From Aspidiotus rigidus (Eukaryota > Arthropoda > Insecta > Hemiptera > Diaspididae), in contig JAVHKY010000071.1 in assembly GCA_035079385.1 (NCBI GenBank), forward strand, positions 498,001 to 562,000: 64,000 nt of DNA. Direction: 5' to 3'. Positions within the stretch are counted from its first letter, which is position 1; each line of letters opens with the position of its first letter. The notes under the pieces are model-generated. The model was given only the letters and a program-made list of their open reading frames with translations. It had not been told where the DNA came from and did no database searches. A program made the position numbers and the translations under genes. This document shows, piece after piece, positions 21,859-31,594 of the stretch.

Positions 21859-24531
21859 CGTAATAATGACTATGTGAATAAGATTTTCTACTTTATAAAT
21901 AATTTCCACTATCGTTTAGTTTTTACCATAGAACGTGCGTCTAATGACTATTAATTTTCTGGATATTTCAAACAATAAGAATAATCGTAATCTTATGTTT
22001 AAACATTAAATACGAAACCGTCTTACACGGCTTGTATTATTAATTTCCATTCGAATCAACTTTATTATCAAAAAATAAATGTACTGCTAAAAACTTCCTT
22101 AAAAATTGACTTGACATAGCTGATGAAATTTCCTATGGAAAAGTCAAGAACGATTTTAGGGAGGTTCTTAAAACTAATGACTACGAAACGATCGCATACT
22201 TCATCCAAACATACTGTAAATTTAACATCTAAACAATTACTCCACACATCTACGTTTGTGTCGGTCCTTGTTTCAATTTGACTGTTTGTATCTCATCTAT
22301 TTTTTAATTGTTTTCTTAGCTTATAACGCATTAAATATTATGCTGAAATCTACTTCGTCGAAATTGAACTAGCTATCAACCTTAACGCACAATAAGGAAA
22401 ACTTCGATCGGTAACATAATAACCAAACGACATAATATGCAAAATATATATGAACGAAAAATAATATGCAGCATGAAATACAAACGATCTCAATGTTAAC
22501 ACAGGTGATCAAACTGATATCGGACCATTGGAAAATAACAACCGCAAAACAAAGAAAAAAAAAAAAAGAAGCAAAAACGACCATGAACTGGACCCTAATA
22601 AGCAAAACTCGACCACGCGACAATCACGTACTTTCGTGATATTTAGACTTGAAGGAAATCGGTTATTTAAAAATAGATGGAGGTCGATATTTTCAATTCA
22701 TAATTATTCGACGAGTATTGCGTTTCCAGTTTTTTAATCAGCACCGTTGGAAAGTGCTCGTTGAGCTCTTTCCAACGGTGTATATAACTCCAAAATCTCA
22801 AAAATGTCGCTTGGTCGAGTTTTGCTTATTAGGGTCCAACTGGTTTACTTTCTCATCCAAAAACTGCTTTTCTCTAAAGTGGATAGTAGAAAAATCGACT
22901 TGTTAATCGATATCACCCCGAAAATTGAAATCGAAAGGTCGGTAAAAAAAATCGATAGGTTGAAGAGACACAAAGAAAAAAAAATGATTGCAAGTGGTTT
23001 GTGAATTGTAGAACAAAACGAACCCTATAAACCGAAGATATAGGCCTACCTTGCGGCAAAGTAGAAATTCGTTGTTCAATGATTAATCCAATTCTTTAAC
23101 GGGAGATTAATCAATAAAACCCAGATTTGTATCCTTTCAATACCATCATCAATTCACGCACCATTTTATAAATTTTATTGTCGCTTTTGAGAAATATTTC
23201 GTGCCAAGATCAGAAAAAAATGTTGAACAATAATATGAAGTGCACTCAATTAACATCTCACAAAATTTCGTTATTCATTCTAGAACTAATTTAAATCTAT
23301 CAATGATACGTCGTTTGCCAAATTAAGAGTGTATTCAGTCGATTATATCCCATCCAAAAATTTAGTACAAATATTCTAATTGTCAACAAGCGTTCCAGCG
23401 TACGTTAAAAACAACAAATTAAGAATCAAATATAATATCGGATTCTGAGTTCAGATAAATGTAACAGAAGAATATTGCATGTTACGGGCCTGCACATATC
23501 AATGAAAATGAGAACCTTTACAAACTGAAAATTAGATATTAGGTAGATTCGTCGAGCGCTTTCGGTCGATAACCACTTTCTTTAAGAAAGCGCTCGTCAA
23601 TTTTGGTTTTCAGTATACGGTTCGTAAAGGTTCTTATTTTCTTAATATCGACTATCGCAAAACGTACGGTCCACATTGCGACACTCAAAAAGTTTACCTG
23701 TAATTTCTTCTTCGCAGTGGCGATGGCATCTGACGTTAACAAAGTCAACTTAATATCATGGCAATTATAAGACAGTCTTATCTTCAATACAATTTCTTTT
23801 CCATTGGCTACGGGTTCTACATAATAAAACAGACATACACGAAACACAGATCGTAAGTTCGATGTGAAATAAAGTAGTACCATCACAAAAATGTACATCA
23901 AGATGTAATATCGTACCTATCACTTCCGACGGTGAATCTCTCCCATTTCCATCTTTCACTATATTTATAGGATATGAAAGGCAATAAACAGGAACCTGAT
24001 AACGCGTTCCTAACTCGTCATAACATTCAGTCAGGAATCCTAAGAATAAAACTTTTTATTATTTTTTTTTAAGAACAAGAATTCAGTCATGTTGATCAAG
24101 AGGTACTCACCATTTGGTACAGAAATACCAGCACCATCCAGTATAGCTTGAGCTAATTGATAGTCTGCGACTTCTAGAGCTAGAGCAGCAGCTCTCAGAG
24201 CGTCCCATATTTCTTTGCTGCCTTCAAAGGCAGGAGCAGTATCCCAAAATTCATCTCTTTTACTGCGTAATTGGCCTTCGGTTAGCGGTACGTCTGATTT
24301 CCACCGTATTACTTCATGGCACAGTGGGTGGTTCTTTCGAATCGATGCTGTTCGTATGAACAAGAAGAGATGCGGTATAAAGGAGTTGGGAGTGAGGTCG
24401 AAATTCAATAATCAAGAACAAGACAAAAGTAGGGCCTTAAGATACTCACTCGAATTTGGTCGTGAACCATTTTCAGTCGAATTTGAATACTCTACATTTC
24501 CTCTTCTATTAGAACCCAAACATCCTCCCAT
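15509..24531 (-). CDS. UBTD: UBTD1/2-type ubiquitin-like domain protein, five coding exons
   Basis: Joining 24531-24450, 24347-24111, 24039-23917, 23816-23698 and 15646-15509 gives 699 bp: 232 residues and a stop, close to the 227-234 of vertebrate UBTD1/UBTD2. All four introns have GT..AG ends and the phases match. The product starts MGGCLGSN. It has the conserved N-terminal UBTD domain ([20 protein letters not shown], then [19 protein letters not shown] and [19 protein letters not shown]) at about residues 38-135. A C-terminal ubiquitin-like fold at about 150-229 ends [13 protein letters not shown]...VIQVIIN. It lacks a terminal Gly-Gly, so it should not be conjugated like ubiquitin. Family members are reported as scaffolds for ubiquitin E2 or E3 factors; that role is inferred here. 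Introns 1-3 are 102, 71 and 100 bp, while intron 4 is 8,051 bp and repeat-filled. Confidence 0.95.
16242..16432. mobile_element. Hairpin MITE in UBTD intron 4
   Basis: Two arms of about 75 bp are complementary with few mismatches (for example acataatactataatacg against cgtattatagtatcata). They enclose about 40 bp. No coding content; the TSD is unclear. Confidence 0.7.
17206..17290 (+). repeat. Dispersed unit of the 45-bp satellite
   Basis: The motif ggggacttggaaaaatg, then gagctatatatgaaagggg and a second diverged unit, matches the complement of the satellite at 46.5-47.2 kb. It lies inside UBTD intron 4. Confidence 0.7.
17292..17427. repeat. Left arm of a 4.5-kb-spaced inverted repeat
   Basis: This segment (accggattttttggcatg to tcaaacagtatttttggg) is the near reverse complement of 21666-21822. 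The pair could be the long terminal inverted repeats of a large DNA transposon spanning 17.29-21.82 kb, or two independent insertions of one repeat. Confidence 0.7.
18515..18830 (+). repeat. Further dispersed units of the 45-bp satellite
   Basis: Units near 18520-18610 and 18690-18830 contain gataggagggggacttgg, aaatttcgacc and gagctatata. They share strand and order with those at 17.2 kb and are opposite to the array at 46.5 kb. Confidence 0.7.
18831..19600. other. Intronic sequence without recognised features
   Basis: AT-rich intron 4 sequence of UBTD. Only short chance ORFs are present. Confidence 0.35.
19636..20798. repeat. ~1.1-kb dispersed repeat bounded by 60-bp direct repeats
   Basis: The segments 19636-19695 and 20738-20798 share agggtcggcgc, gcgctagccgacc and a following tcactttttt..tcttcttcg. 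Each forms a hairpin, GGTCGGC with GCCGACC. The stretch between includes sequence (19.92-20.10 kb) that recurs in the inverted arms at 36.8 and 44.1 kb. The structure resembles a small non-autonomous element with terminal direct repeats, but I cannot confirm a TSD. Confidence 0.5.
20161..20491. mobile_element. TA-flanked hairpin MITE, copy 1
   Basis: The ends aggaactatataagatagg and cctatcttatatagttcct are inverted, and the complementarity extends inward in broken form. TA dinucleotides flank at 20159-20160 and 20492-20493, as expected for Tc1/mariner-type non-autonomous elements. A second copy lies at 36053-36393. Confidence 0.85.
21316..21687 (+). pseudogene. Fragment resembling the N-terminus of a MULE-type transposase
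   Basis: The 123-codon frame has a Pro/Arg-rich basic patch ([10 protein letters not shown]), then an [27 protein letters not shown] and [15 protein letters not shown] block. This pattern is what I recall from the N-terminal DNA-binding part of MULE-like transposase genes in arthropods. The frame stops within a repeat copy at 21666-21822, and no catalytic domain follows, so it is truncated. It sits inside UBTD intron 4 on the opposite strand. Confidence 0.5.
21666..21822. repeat. Right arm of the inverted repeat paired with 17292-17427
   Basis: It starts ccaaaaatactgtttgag and ends aaaatccggtc, the reverse of the left arm, and overlaps the end of the MULE-like fragment. Confidence 0.7.
21822..21860. 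repeat. (TG)n(CG)n dinucleotide run
   Basis: An alternating TG run is followed by CG repeats, a purine-pyrimidine alternation of 39 bp. Confidence 0.95.
22575..22855. repeat. Inverted repeat in UBTD intron 4
   Basis: ggaccctaataagcaaaac at about 22590 pairs with gttttgcttattagggtcc at about 22820. A small inner hairpin (caccgttggaaag with ctttccaacggtg) lies at 22742-22780. Sequence related to its right flank recurs near 40.35 kb. Confidence 0.6.
23698..23816 (-). CDS. UBTD: UBTD coding exon 4
   Basis: It is bounded by AG (23818-23817) and GTAAAC (23697-23692). It encodes the first half of the ubiquitin-like fold, with [11 protein letters not shown] and [11 protein letters not shown]. Confidence 0.92.
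23917..24039 (-). CDS. UBTD: UBTD coding exon 3
   Basis: It is bounded by AG (24041-24040) and GTACGA (23916-23911). It encodes [20 protein letters not shown] and a short polar linker ending SPSEVI. Confidence 0.92.
24111..24347 (-). CDS. UBTD: UBTD coding exon 2
   Basis: Acceptor AG (24349-24348) precedes CATCGATT and donor GTGAGT (24110-24105) follows. It encodes the best-conserved block, with [20 protein letters not shown] and [16 protein letters not shown]. Confidence 0.95.
24450..24531 (-). CDS. UBTD: UBTD coding exon 1
   Basis: It begins with ATG at 24531 ([12 protein letters not shown]...) and ends before the donor GTGAGT at 24449-24444, leaving one base of the next codon. The MGGC start resembles that of vertebrate UBTD proteins and could be lipidated, which is inference. 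Confidence 0.93.
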
Positions 24532-25836
24532 TCTGCTGATGAGCTGCGAATATCCGCGACATCGCCGCACAAAATTCAGTCGCTAAAGAACATGTAGGTA
24601 CGATTGAGTTTTTGAGTTTTGTGGTCAATGCAAAATCTAAAGAAAATTGGAAGGGTTGTCTACTGGTTATATCGACGAACGATTGTGGTTTCCTACGTAT
24701 TTTGTTGGGATCGAAGAGGAAATGAAAAGAAACTCTTTACAAATTATTCATTCAATTTAAGATCAACATAAGAATTAGAATCGCTTTTCCCTCTATGGTC
24801 TTCACCAGCACAGCACTTGTTTTGCTGGTACTATCTAACTATCCTAGTCTTAAAATTTGGTCACGAAAACACAGCAGCGAGCAAGACAGAGCAGAAAGAA
24901 AGAGCAACAACCAGATCTACACTAAGGACTGCAATCTACACACTATACTACTACCATGAAGATGCCTGTTGAAAAATAAAATCTTGTTAGAAATTTTCGA
25001 GATCATTAAAATTGTCTTTACTAGTAAAATTCAAAATCCATCAATAATAATAGGTAGAAGGATGAATTATGATAATTATATTGACATTTGCCATTTGACA
25101 ATTATACTTCGTTTGATAAAACAGGCATTTTCTAGCAATCTATTATTCTATATTATTAAAATATTATTATTATTATTATTAATTTTTCCAGATTATTATT
25201 ATTATTATTAAAACTTGCTTTATTTCCAGGGTGGAACTTGGTTTAAAAAGATACACGAGGAAGATGGTCGGCACTATGAACCGAAGCTTATTCTTTCGCG
25301 AGAACCGCGAGAGTGCAACACTTGTACACACACAGCTAACAAAGCCTATCACACTTGGCTACTGGCGTTTGCTTACATCTTTCTTATCATAAACCTAGTG
25401 CCCCAGTCTTACTCATACTGTATATCAAAATGAGAAAATTCAGATGGAAAAATTGACAAAATTCTTGGAAGTTTTGGGCAAATTTTTATTTTTGCTTCTT
25501 TACAAGATAGTAAAATGTAAATACATATAATAAACAAAATTACAAAAATTATTTGAAAATAAAATTCTGATTGTAAATGAAGAGAAATCTCATACGCAAC
25601 ACGATTAGAAACGGCTAACATTAAGCTTATCGAGAAATAACTCATTTCATTTGTAACCCTTGTAGCAAAAATAACTATTTCCCGTTTTCTCTCTTTGGTT
25701 TTTAAATATTTATTCAATTGGTACTTACAAAAGTCACATTCCAATCATTCAAAATCATATTTTAAATGCTTATGCTACCATGGACTGTGTTATTGTGACG
25801 TCACAACTATCGATATCATGGATGAAAAGATCGATT
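24532..25836. other. UBTD 5' flank and intergenic sequence
   Basis: It should contain the UBTD promoter and 5' leader, but I can assign no specific element. A plus-strand frame at 25227-25432 follows a tttccag acceptor-like site and reads GGTWFKKIHEEDGRHYEPKL; it matches no family I know. (ATT)n runs occur at 25160-25210. Confidence 0.35.
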
Positions 25837-26071
25837 TTGTCCATTTAGCATTTTGCTCCCATAAGAAATACATGTGGAGCAGAGATCACTACGCTACCAA
25901 TTGAATATAAAAAATGATACAGTCAAGAGATTTTTTTTACAAGTAGCAAGAAGTTGATAAATTTGAAATATCAACTTTTCTGTAAATTTTAACATCTCAT
26001 ATTAAATTAATACCATGGTCATCTTTGCTCCGCATGTATTTCTTATGGGAGCAAAATGCCGAATGGACAAA
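25837..26071. mobile_element. Hairpin MITE
   Basis: The arms tttgtccatttagcatttt... and ...aaaatgccgaatggacaaa are complementary over about 50 bp, including gctcccataagaaatacatg. They enclose about 130 AT-rich bp. TSD not clear. Confidence 0.65.
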
Positions 26072-26219
26072 TTTTCAGCAGAATAGGTACTTCTGCCAGA
26101 AATAGCTCACTCACACTTATGCATCTTGCACTCACACTCATGTTGCGTTATCACAAATAACACAGTCCATTGGCCCACCGATCAGCGGTCATCGATGCTC
26201 AACGCCTCTCACTCACACT

Positions 26220-26406
26220 CAGTGTTCGGACGTTCCCGGGAATTCAATTTAGGACTGGGAATTCCCGGTCATTTTCCCGGGATTTTTTCCCGGGAACTGG
26301 GAATGTTTCGGAAATTCGGGAAATTTTCCCGATTTTTCATCATGTTCCCGGGAAATTTTCTTGAATTCCCGGGAATTGGGAATGGGAATTCCCCGTCCGA
26401 ACACTG
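26220..26406. mobile_element. Short hAT-like MITE rich in TTCCCGGGAA
   Basis: The inverted ends are cagtgttcggacg and cgtccgaacactg. The interior repeats ttcccgggaa many times. Flanking 8-mers ctcacact and ctctcact differ at one base, compatible with an old 8-bp hAT TSD. Confidence 0.7.
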
Positions 26407-26531
26407 CTCTCACTGTCCGTCGCTCTTGCCAGCCCACCAGCTGGTCCAGCCAGCAGCCGGTGGCTTTTTTTTTCAACACGGTATAAGATGAAGAGGTAGT
26501 GACACGAACGTATTCTGACTGTGGTAAACGC

Positions 26532-27134
26532 TGTCGCCATACAATAAAATGGAAGAATAAAATAAATTGTTTCAGTCGGACTATATTGTTGATCAAGGCG
26601 AATAATAATTAACAATAATTTCTTGTGAAGACGAAAAAAGGCGGTTAAAAAGAAAACATTAAGGGTATGCTCTACACAGAAAAAATACGGGTAAAATCAG
26701 GTGAATATACGAAAATATAGGTTCCGAGGCGACTAATTACTGTCCACAAAATGAACCAATTGTTATGAAATCTTTCAAAGTGTTGGATGAGTGTTTGATA
26801 CAGGTCTAAAATTAATTCAGAACTCGTAATATTATTTAGAACTCTTGTTATTGACGATCAAAAAGTGGTACATTTTGAGCTTTTTCGATCGTTGATAACA
26901 AGAGTTCTAAATAATATTACGCTTTCTGAATTAATTTTAGACCTGTCTCAAACACTCATCTAACACTTCAAAAGATTTCATAACAATTGGTTCATTTTGT
27001 GGACAGTAATTAGTCGCCTTGGAACCTATATTTTCGTATATTTACGCGTTTTTTTCCTGTGTAGAGCATACCCTTAAATTTTATTTTCTGCCCTCACGGA
27101 CATGCAGCTGTTGCTGTGTCGTCATGCCGTGACA
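26532..27134 (-). repeat. BEL 3' LTR with inserted MITE
   Basis: It is 603 bp. Subtracting the 411-bp MITE and its 4-bp TSD leaves 188 bp, exactly the length of the other LTR. The two LTRs look nearly identical by eye, implying a young insertion. Confidence 0.93.
26663..27073. mobile_element. TTAA-type hairpin MITE inside the BEL LTR
   Basis: It is 411 bp, flanked by TTAA at 26659-26662 and 27074-27077. The ends are gggtatgctctacac and gtgtagagcataccc, and nearly the whole element is a palindrome with arms of about 200 bp. The TTAA duplication fits piggyBac-like or other TTAA-targeting transposases. The uninterrupted LTR at 32595-32782 provides the empty site. Confidence 0.93.
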
Positions 27135-27145
27135 CTCGGGGGCAC

Positions 27146-27149
<4 letters not shown>

Positions 27150-27189
<40 letters not shown>
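27150..27189 (-). repeat. A40 tract (T40 on plus) just upstream of the BEL 3' LTR
   Basis: Forty consecutive T on the plus strand lie 15 bp from the LTR boundary. Its position is that of the polypurine tract used to prime plus-strand DNA, so it may be an expanded tract. Confidence 0.85.
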
Positions 27190-27190
<1 letters not shown>

Positions 27191-27370
27191 TAGCCCAAGC
27201 TATGATTATACAATGTAAATGTAAACACAGCAATGTGCTGGGAATTAGCTCTAGTAAATAAATAATGCAATAATATTATGATAAATGGTAACTAATAACT
27301 TACTATGAATAATTATGAAATAGTTATGGTAGATAACCAGGAGAACTAAATGAGTAAGTATTATGCTTCT

Positions 27371-30300
27371 TCATTGATTGGTTTCTTCATTGTCCAAAAT
27401 AATAATGTTTTCGATGTCGTCTGGAATGATTATGTTTTCGATGCTGTCTGGAGGTGACACCTGAGTCGGACTTGAATTTGTATTTGCTATTTCCATCGGG
27501 TAAAGGCTTTCCATCGGACGCTGAAGTATTTGATTGTTAGCCGTACGGACGAAAGCCGAACGGAATTGACCATCCTTACTCTCGTATAATTTGACGATTT
27601 TCGCCAAGTGCCATTTAGCTCGTGGTTGATTTGGTTCTTCCAATAGAACCACATCACCGATTCGAGGAGCGAGGTTCGTTGTTCTTGCCTTGAAGTGTTT
27701 TTGATCGTACGTATGGCGTTCTCGTAAAGTTTGCAGGTACATCGTTGACCATATTTGCCAGTATTCATTAATTATTTCATTTGCTTGTCGGGATAGAGCG
27801 GCTATTTCTTTCTGAGACATCGAATCTGGGTTTGGAAGTGATGGTTCATCAATTGGGACACGATACCTTGAACGCAAGAAATCAGCTGGTGACAAAGGGC
27901 GGAAATTGTTATCTTCATCAACGTAAGTAATTGGTCTTGAGTTGATTGTTGCTTCTATTTCGAGCAGAATTGTCTGGAAAAGTGTTGATTGCAGTGATCG
28001 TCCCTGTAGAGTACGGTAGAGACATTGTTTAACTGGACTTACCAGGCGTTCATAGACACCTGCTGCCCAGCTTGCACCAGGAGAGATCCGTTCCCAAGTA
28101 ATTTCATGGACCGTATTCGTTTGTATGACTTCCTCGATTAAAATGAACTGTGCAGCATTGTCTGAATAATAAAACGTTGGTGAAGTTTGTCTTGCCCAAA
28201 ATCGACGTAAGGCGAGGTAGATGTCGCGTGTTTGTAGAGAATCCAGATATTCCAGTATTATAGCGCGTGTAACAAGACATACTACCAGTAATATCCATTT
28301 TTTGTGACCATCCACAAATAAATGACCAAGTGTGTCGATTGCAGCTTTCGCGAAAGGTACTTCGGTTGGTGTAAGACGAACAGGAGGCAGTTCAGAATCT
28401 GATGGTTGTTTGTATGGTCGTGCTGTGTGACGAGAACATGGAGCGCAACTTTTTAAGGTACTAAATACAGATCGTCGGCCATCTATGATCCAATACATTC
28501 GACGGATTGCTGTCAGCGTGTGGTTGGTTCCAACATGGAGGTTTGCCTCATGATAGTGTAGTATAATTAAACGAACAAAATGACTCTGTGTGGCCTTTGG
28601 AAGCAATATAGGTTCCTTTTCGTATTCGGACAATGGTGCGTGTTTAAATCTTCCTTTGCAACGTATGATACCGTTTTCATCGATTTTCAAATTCAATTTT
28701 CTGACAAGATCATTTGATTTTTCGTTTTGCAGGTCGTGAAAGATTTCGTGAAAAACCGATTTTTGGACAGTTCGTATCCACCATTGGATTGTTTTTGTTT
28801 TTATGTTCTCATTCGTGAGTCCCATTTTTTGCTTAAACGTTGGCGATTTGAAGCTGATGAAACGAATCAATATTTCCGTAGTGCGAACCAGTTTTGAGAA
28901 AGAAGAAAAATCGGTTAGTGTGATATTGAGTAGAGTTATTGTTGGCTCAGTTTTTATATGGAGAACATCGATGCTTTGTGAGTTTGTTGGTTCCAGGTTG
29001 GATTCAAAGGCGTTAATATCGATAGGATTGAATGGCGGCCACTGATTTGAATGTAACTGAAGAAAATGAGGACCAGTAAACCATGGTGATTGTTTAAGTT
29101 CGGCAAGTGTGGAGCCTCTTGATGCTATGTCCGCAATATTCAATTCTGACGGTACATAACGACAGATGAGGTCAGGAACGGTTCGAATTTCCTGTAGGCG
29201 ATTTTCTTCAAAATGGGAGAAAATTTTGGAACTATAGATTCGTGCGAGGGTGCATTTCGAATCACACCAAAGTATTGATTTATTCGGTAATGGTATTCTG
29301 AATTCTTTAATGATGAAAGCGATTGCTCGGGCGGCAAGTGACGCTGCTAGTAATTCTAATTTGGGAATTGTGAGTTTCCGACGAGGCGTGACTCTAGCTT
29401 TAGCAAATATGATGTTGATGTAGACTGAATCGTCAATCTCAGTTCGTTGATAGATTACAAATCCATAACCTCGAGCCGAAGCATCTGAAAACGCATGCAG
29501 AGTAGTGGTATTATTGTTAGGTACATACCTCTGTATTTTCACTGATGAGAGTCGAGTTAAATCGGACTCTATCTCATTCCATCTTTCCTGATAGTCGTTC
29601 GAAAGAGGTGTGTCCCACTGATCTGCGTGTTTATCAATCGTTTGTAGGAGCATTTTTGCTTGAAGGATAAGTGGTGATACAAGGCCGAGTGGGTCGAATA
29701 CTTTCGATGAGTTTTTTAGGACTGAGCGAAGAGTAGGAACTCCGGAAACAATTTTTGGCGTAGCAATTGAATATTCGTCATTTTGAGCATCATATTGAAG
29801 ACCAAGTAACGAAATTACAGACTTTGTTCCTCTATTTTGTGGTGGGATGGCGTTGACGACTGCTTCTGATGATGACACCCATGAGCGGAGATTCATAGAA
29901 CACTCTTTGAATGCGTTAATTGTAGTTTGCGCTAATTGGACAGCTGTTTCGATCGAATCGGCGCCTGTTACAAGATTGTCGCTGTAGAATGATCTCTTAA
30001 GTTGAGCAGCAAATTTGTTAAGACTTGTATTTTGATTAATATGAAATGCTATTGTTGCAGCTAAAATGAATGCAGAAGCTTTCACTCCGAAGGCAATTCT
30101 TGTGAACCGTAAGTGCATTAAATTTTCAACATCAGGGGGTTTAGTGTGGTCCTTCAACCATAGGCAACGAACGTAGTTTCGATCTTGTATTCGTAGACCA
30201 ATTTGGAGATAAGCTTTCTCAAAATTGGCATACAGAAATATTAGGTACTGGCGGGAACGGATTACCACACCGACAAGAGCTTCGAGTAGCAGGCAACCCT

Positions 30301-31594
30301 TATGAACTGCGTCATTGAGCGAATAAGCGTTTCTTTTTGTTTTTGCAGTCGCATCGTAGACAATTCGAAGTGGCGTCGATTTTTCGGGTTGAAATACACC
30401 TTGATGAGGGATATAATAAACATCGGCACGCCTCTGAGGATCCGTCACGTTTTCAAGGATACCTGTAGTAATTTGAGTGCGGATGATTTCATTGTATGCC
30501 TTCATGAATTTACCAGTTAAACTTTTGCATAAAGTTCGGAGACGGCCTAGAGAGAGTCCGAAATTGTTTGGTAGACTGGACGGGTTAATTCGCCACGGCC
30601 ATCCTACTTCGTAACGATTATTTTCCAATTTTATAGTTTGATAAAATTGTTGTAAGGCTCGTTCCTGTTCCTCAATATCTGTTGAGTAAGCATCTCTGAT
30701 ACCAACTACGTCGAGAGCGGAAAGTCTCTCTATTGAGCTTGATGTGACGAGAAGACGCGGTCCGTTAAGTTTTTCTGTGATGCCAGTGATCATCCATCCA
30801 AATATGGAGGAAACGAGGTGAAGATCTTCTTCGATGGTAATTTTGAAATCATTGGCTAAGAAAGAGAAGAAAAAATCTCCTCCTATGAGAATTTGAGGCT
30901 TTTTCCCGTTGCCTTCATCGGCAAAATTGTACTTGGCATATTGTGGATAATGCTTCAAAAATTCGTTATGGTCAGCACTCTGTATATTATCAGCTATTTC
31001 CGGGGTAGTTTGGAGCCTAATTGTCCGGTTTGCTGCAGGAAAATTCACGAAGACTGTCGTTGTTTCGATCCATTTTGGTTGCTTGTCAAGAAAACCTTTG
31101 ACGGGTATTTTTTGCTTTGCGGAACGTTCGAGTTGTAGAAAATCAGCGGATTCATCTAAAATGAGTGATTCTGGACAAGCGCAGTCAAATATAATACGAA
31201 CGTAATCTGAAAACCCAGTTTTTTCATTGCGTATCTGCGTACAAGCTGTTAGGTACGTGCTCAAGTATCTGATAAACATCCTAGCGGTGGCGGTTTGCTG
31301 ATCTTTTGGTAAGGTAGCGGATGTAGATGGTAAATCTAAATTTTTTTCTTCACTATTTTCGTACTTTTTTGCAGTATCTTTAGATGGAAATTTGGTTGAG
31401 CAAAGGCTGGAATGATGTTTTCCTCGGCAATGATAACATAATTTTTTACTTCTACATTTATTCATCATATGATCGGTACCTAAACAGTTGTAACAAGAAC
31501 CTTTTATTCGTTCTTTACGTTCTTCAGCTGTTGAATACTTGAGGCAATCACTTGAATAATGACTATTTGAACGATAACAGAAAGCACACCTCAT
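27371..31594 (-). CDS. BEL/Pao Pol polyprotein (zinc knuckles, protease, RT, RNase H, integrase)
   Basis: The 1407-codon frame has no internal stop. Order: three CCHC-type knuckles at residues 3-65 (CYNCLGTDHMMNKC is the second); a retroviral-type protease region near 130-160, where the expected Asp-Ser/Thr-Gly reads D137-C-A; reverse transcriptase at about 385-560; RNase H with D704, E747, D778 and D822; an HHCC zinc domain with H1015, H1020, C1050, C1053; an integrase core with D1087, D1145, E1182; and a C-terminal region of the kind found in Pao integrases. In the RT, motif A reads YANFEKAYLQI (N457 where Asp is usual) and motif C reads YSDN (residues 537-540, where YVDD is usual). Both AAT codons could come from GAT by one G-to-A change. 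This copy is probably catalytically dead despite its open frame. Confidence 0.93.
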   Translation of the reverse strand: MRCAFCYRSNSHYSSDCLKYSTAEERKERIKGSCYNCLGTDHMMNKCRSKKLCYHCRGKHHSSLCSTKFPSKDTAKKYENSEEKNLDLPSTSATLPKDQQTATARMFIRYLSTYLTACTQIRNEKTGFSDYVRIIFDCACPESLILDESADFLQLERSAKQKIPVKGFLDKQPKWIETTTVFVNFPAANRTIRLQTTPEIADNIQSADHNEFLKHYPQYAKYNFADEGNGKKPQILIGGDFFFSFLANDFKITIEEDLHLVSSIFGWMITGITEKLNGPRLLVTSSSIERLSALDVVGIRDAYSTDIEEQERALQQFYQTIKLENNRYEVGWPWRINPSSLPNNFGLSLGRLRTLCKSLTGKFMKAYNEIIRTQITTGILENVTDPQRRADVYYIPHQGVFQPEKSTPLRIVYDATAKTKRNAYSLNDAVHKGCLLLEALVGVVIRSRQYLIFLYANFEKAYLQIGLRIQDRNYVRCLWLKDHTKPPDVENLMHLRFTRIAFGVKASAFILAATIAFHINQNTSLNKFAAQLKRSFYSDNLVTGADSIETAVQLAQTTINAFKECSMNLRSWVSSSEAVVNAIPPQNRGTKSVISLLGLQYDAQNDEYSIATPKIVSGVPTLRSVLKNSSKVFDPLGLVSPLILQAKMLLQTIDKHADQWDTPLSNDYQERWNEIESDLTRLSSVKIQRYVPNNNTTTLHAFSDASARGYGFVIYQRTEIDDSVYINIIFAKARVTPRRKLTIPKLELLAASLAARAIAFIIKEFRIPLPNKSILWCDSKCTLARIYSSKIFSHFEENRLQEIRTVPDLICRYVPSELNIADIASRGSTLAELKQSPWFTGPHFLQLHSNQWPPFNPIDINAFESNLEPTNSQSIDVLHIKTEPTITLLNITLTDFSSFSKLVRTTEILIRFISFKSPTFKQKMGLTNENIKTKTIQWWIRTVQKSVFHEIFHDLQNEKSNDLVRKLNLKIDENGIIRCKGRFKHAPLSEYEKEPILLPKATQSHFVRLIILHYHEANLHVGTNHTLTAIRRMYWIIDGRRSVFSTLKSCAPCSRHTARPYKQPSDSELPPVRLTPTEVPFAKAAIDTLGHLFVDGHKKWILLVVCLVTRAIILEYLDSLQTRDIYLALRRFWARQTSPTFYYSDNAAQFILIEEVIQTNTVHEITWERISPGASWAAGVYERLVSPVKQCLYRTLQGRSLQSTLFQTILLEIEATINSRPITYVDEDNNFRPLSPADFLRSRYRVPIDEPSLPNPDSMSQKEIAALSRQANEIINEYWQIWSTMYLQTLRERHTYDQKHFKARTTNLAPRIGDVVLLEEPNQPRAKWHLAKIVKLYESKDGQFRSAFVRTANNQILQRPMESLYPMEIANTNSSPTQVSPPDSIENIIIPDDIENIIILDNEETNQ

